Shown: piece by piece, positions 63,921 through 64,000 of the stretch | Layout: each line of letters opens with the position of its first letter | How positions within the stretch are numbered: the first letter of the stretch is position 1 | Source of the DNA: Franzmannia qiaohouensis | GTDB lineage: Bacteria > Pseudomonadota > Gammaproteobacteria > Pseudomonadales > Halomonadaceae | Direction: 5' to 3' | DNA length: 64,000 bases | Assembly: GCF_031451695.1 (NCBI RefSeq) | Contig: NZ_JARWAM010000008.1 | Location: forward strand, 185,591-249,590 | The notes under the pieces: model-generated | What the model was told of the DNA's origin: nothing | Seen by the model: only the letters and a program-made list of their open reading frames with translations | Database searches by the model: none | Program-made: the position numbers and the translations under genes

Positions 63921-64000
63921 ATGGACCCGTCCCGTTGTGCAAGCCCGATTCGCCATGGCCGGGGTGAGACTGCACGCTTATATCCGGCCTGTTAGTGGCA

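Overview
The window reads as a chromosomal segment of a halophilic gammaproteobacterium of the Halomonadaceae (Halomonas or a close relative). It is GC-rich and almost fully coding, and its conserved gene blocks are gammaproteobacterial: uvrY-uvrC-pgsA, nadB against sdhE/ygfX, ihfB-lapA-lapB-pyrF, and fxsA-groES-groEL. Exported proteins look acidic, as expected of a halophile. No prophage, insertion sequence, CRISPR array or recognisable defence island was seen. The assignment to a genus is inferred from gene content only.

Layout. 1-9.4 kb is a signalling region: the 3' part of a cytochrome P450 fused to two cyclic-nucleotide-binding domains; a co-directional four-gene unit (receiver-only response regulator, membrane-anchored DnaQ-fold exonuclease, small membrane protein, Na+/solute-symporter-like histidine kinase); an EAL/HDOD protein; and a convergent DUF294 nucleotidyltransferase. 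9.5-28 kb is core housekeeping: argG, rnt, grxD, argF, tRNA-Ala, uvrY/uvrC/pgsA, a tRNA-Gly/Cys/Leu cluster, nadB, ygfX/sdhE, ihfB, lapAB, pyrF, comEA, an SDR gene, fxsA, groESL and trmJ. Between trmJ and ilvE sits a probable CsrB/RsmZ-type regulatory RNA of about 150 nt: eight GGA motifs, several in hairpin loops, then a strong Rho-independent terminator. With UvrY (GacA-type) in the same window, this supplies two parts of a Gac/Rsm circuit.

28-48 kb is catabolic and accessory. A minus-strand series (LysR, histone-deacetylase-like amidohydrolase, RidA, ornithine-cyclodeaminase family, DadA, IlvE) looks like amine or amino-acid breakdown. A divergent pair, CaiB-type CoA-transferase plus HMG-CoA-lyase family protein, probably activates and cleaves a branched hydroxy acid. 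Next comes an M20 deacylase with an FCD-type GntR regulator, divergent from a long operon (peptide/opine ABC transporter, FAD-linked oxidase, EamA exporter, HisC-like aminotransferase, MFS carrier, 39-residue membrane peptide). Together they suggest uptake, deacylation and oxidation or transamination of an unidentified acylated amino compound.

48-64 kb holds a tungstate-type ABC transporter with a divergent HTH/PBP-like regulator, a secreted glycerophosphodiester phosphodiesterase, a lactonase-like amidohydrolase divergent from a GntR-tctCBA transport operon, a LysR/SbtA-type bicarbonate transporter pair, and the start of a leucine-degradation set (isovaleryl-CoA dehydrogenase and methylcrotonyl-CoA carboxylase beta subunit). 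Two intergenic palindromic repeat elements lie in this last part, one splitting ivd from mccB and one at the window's end.
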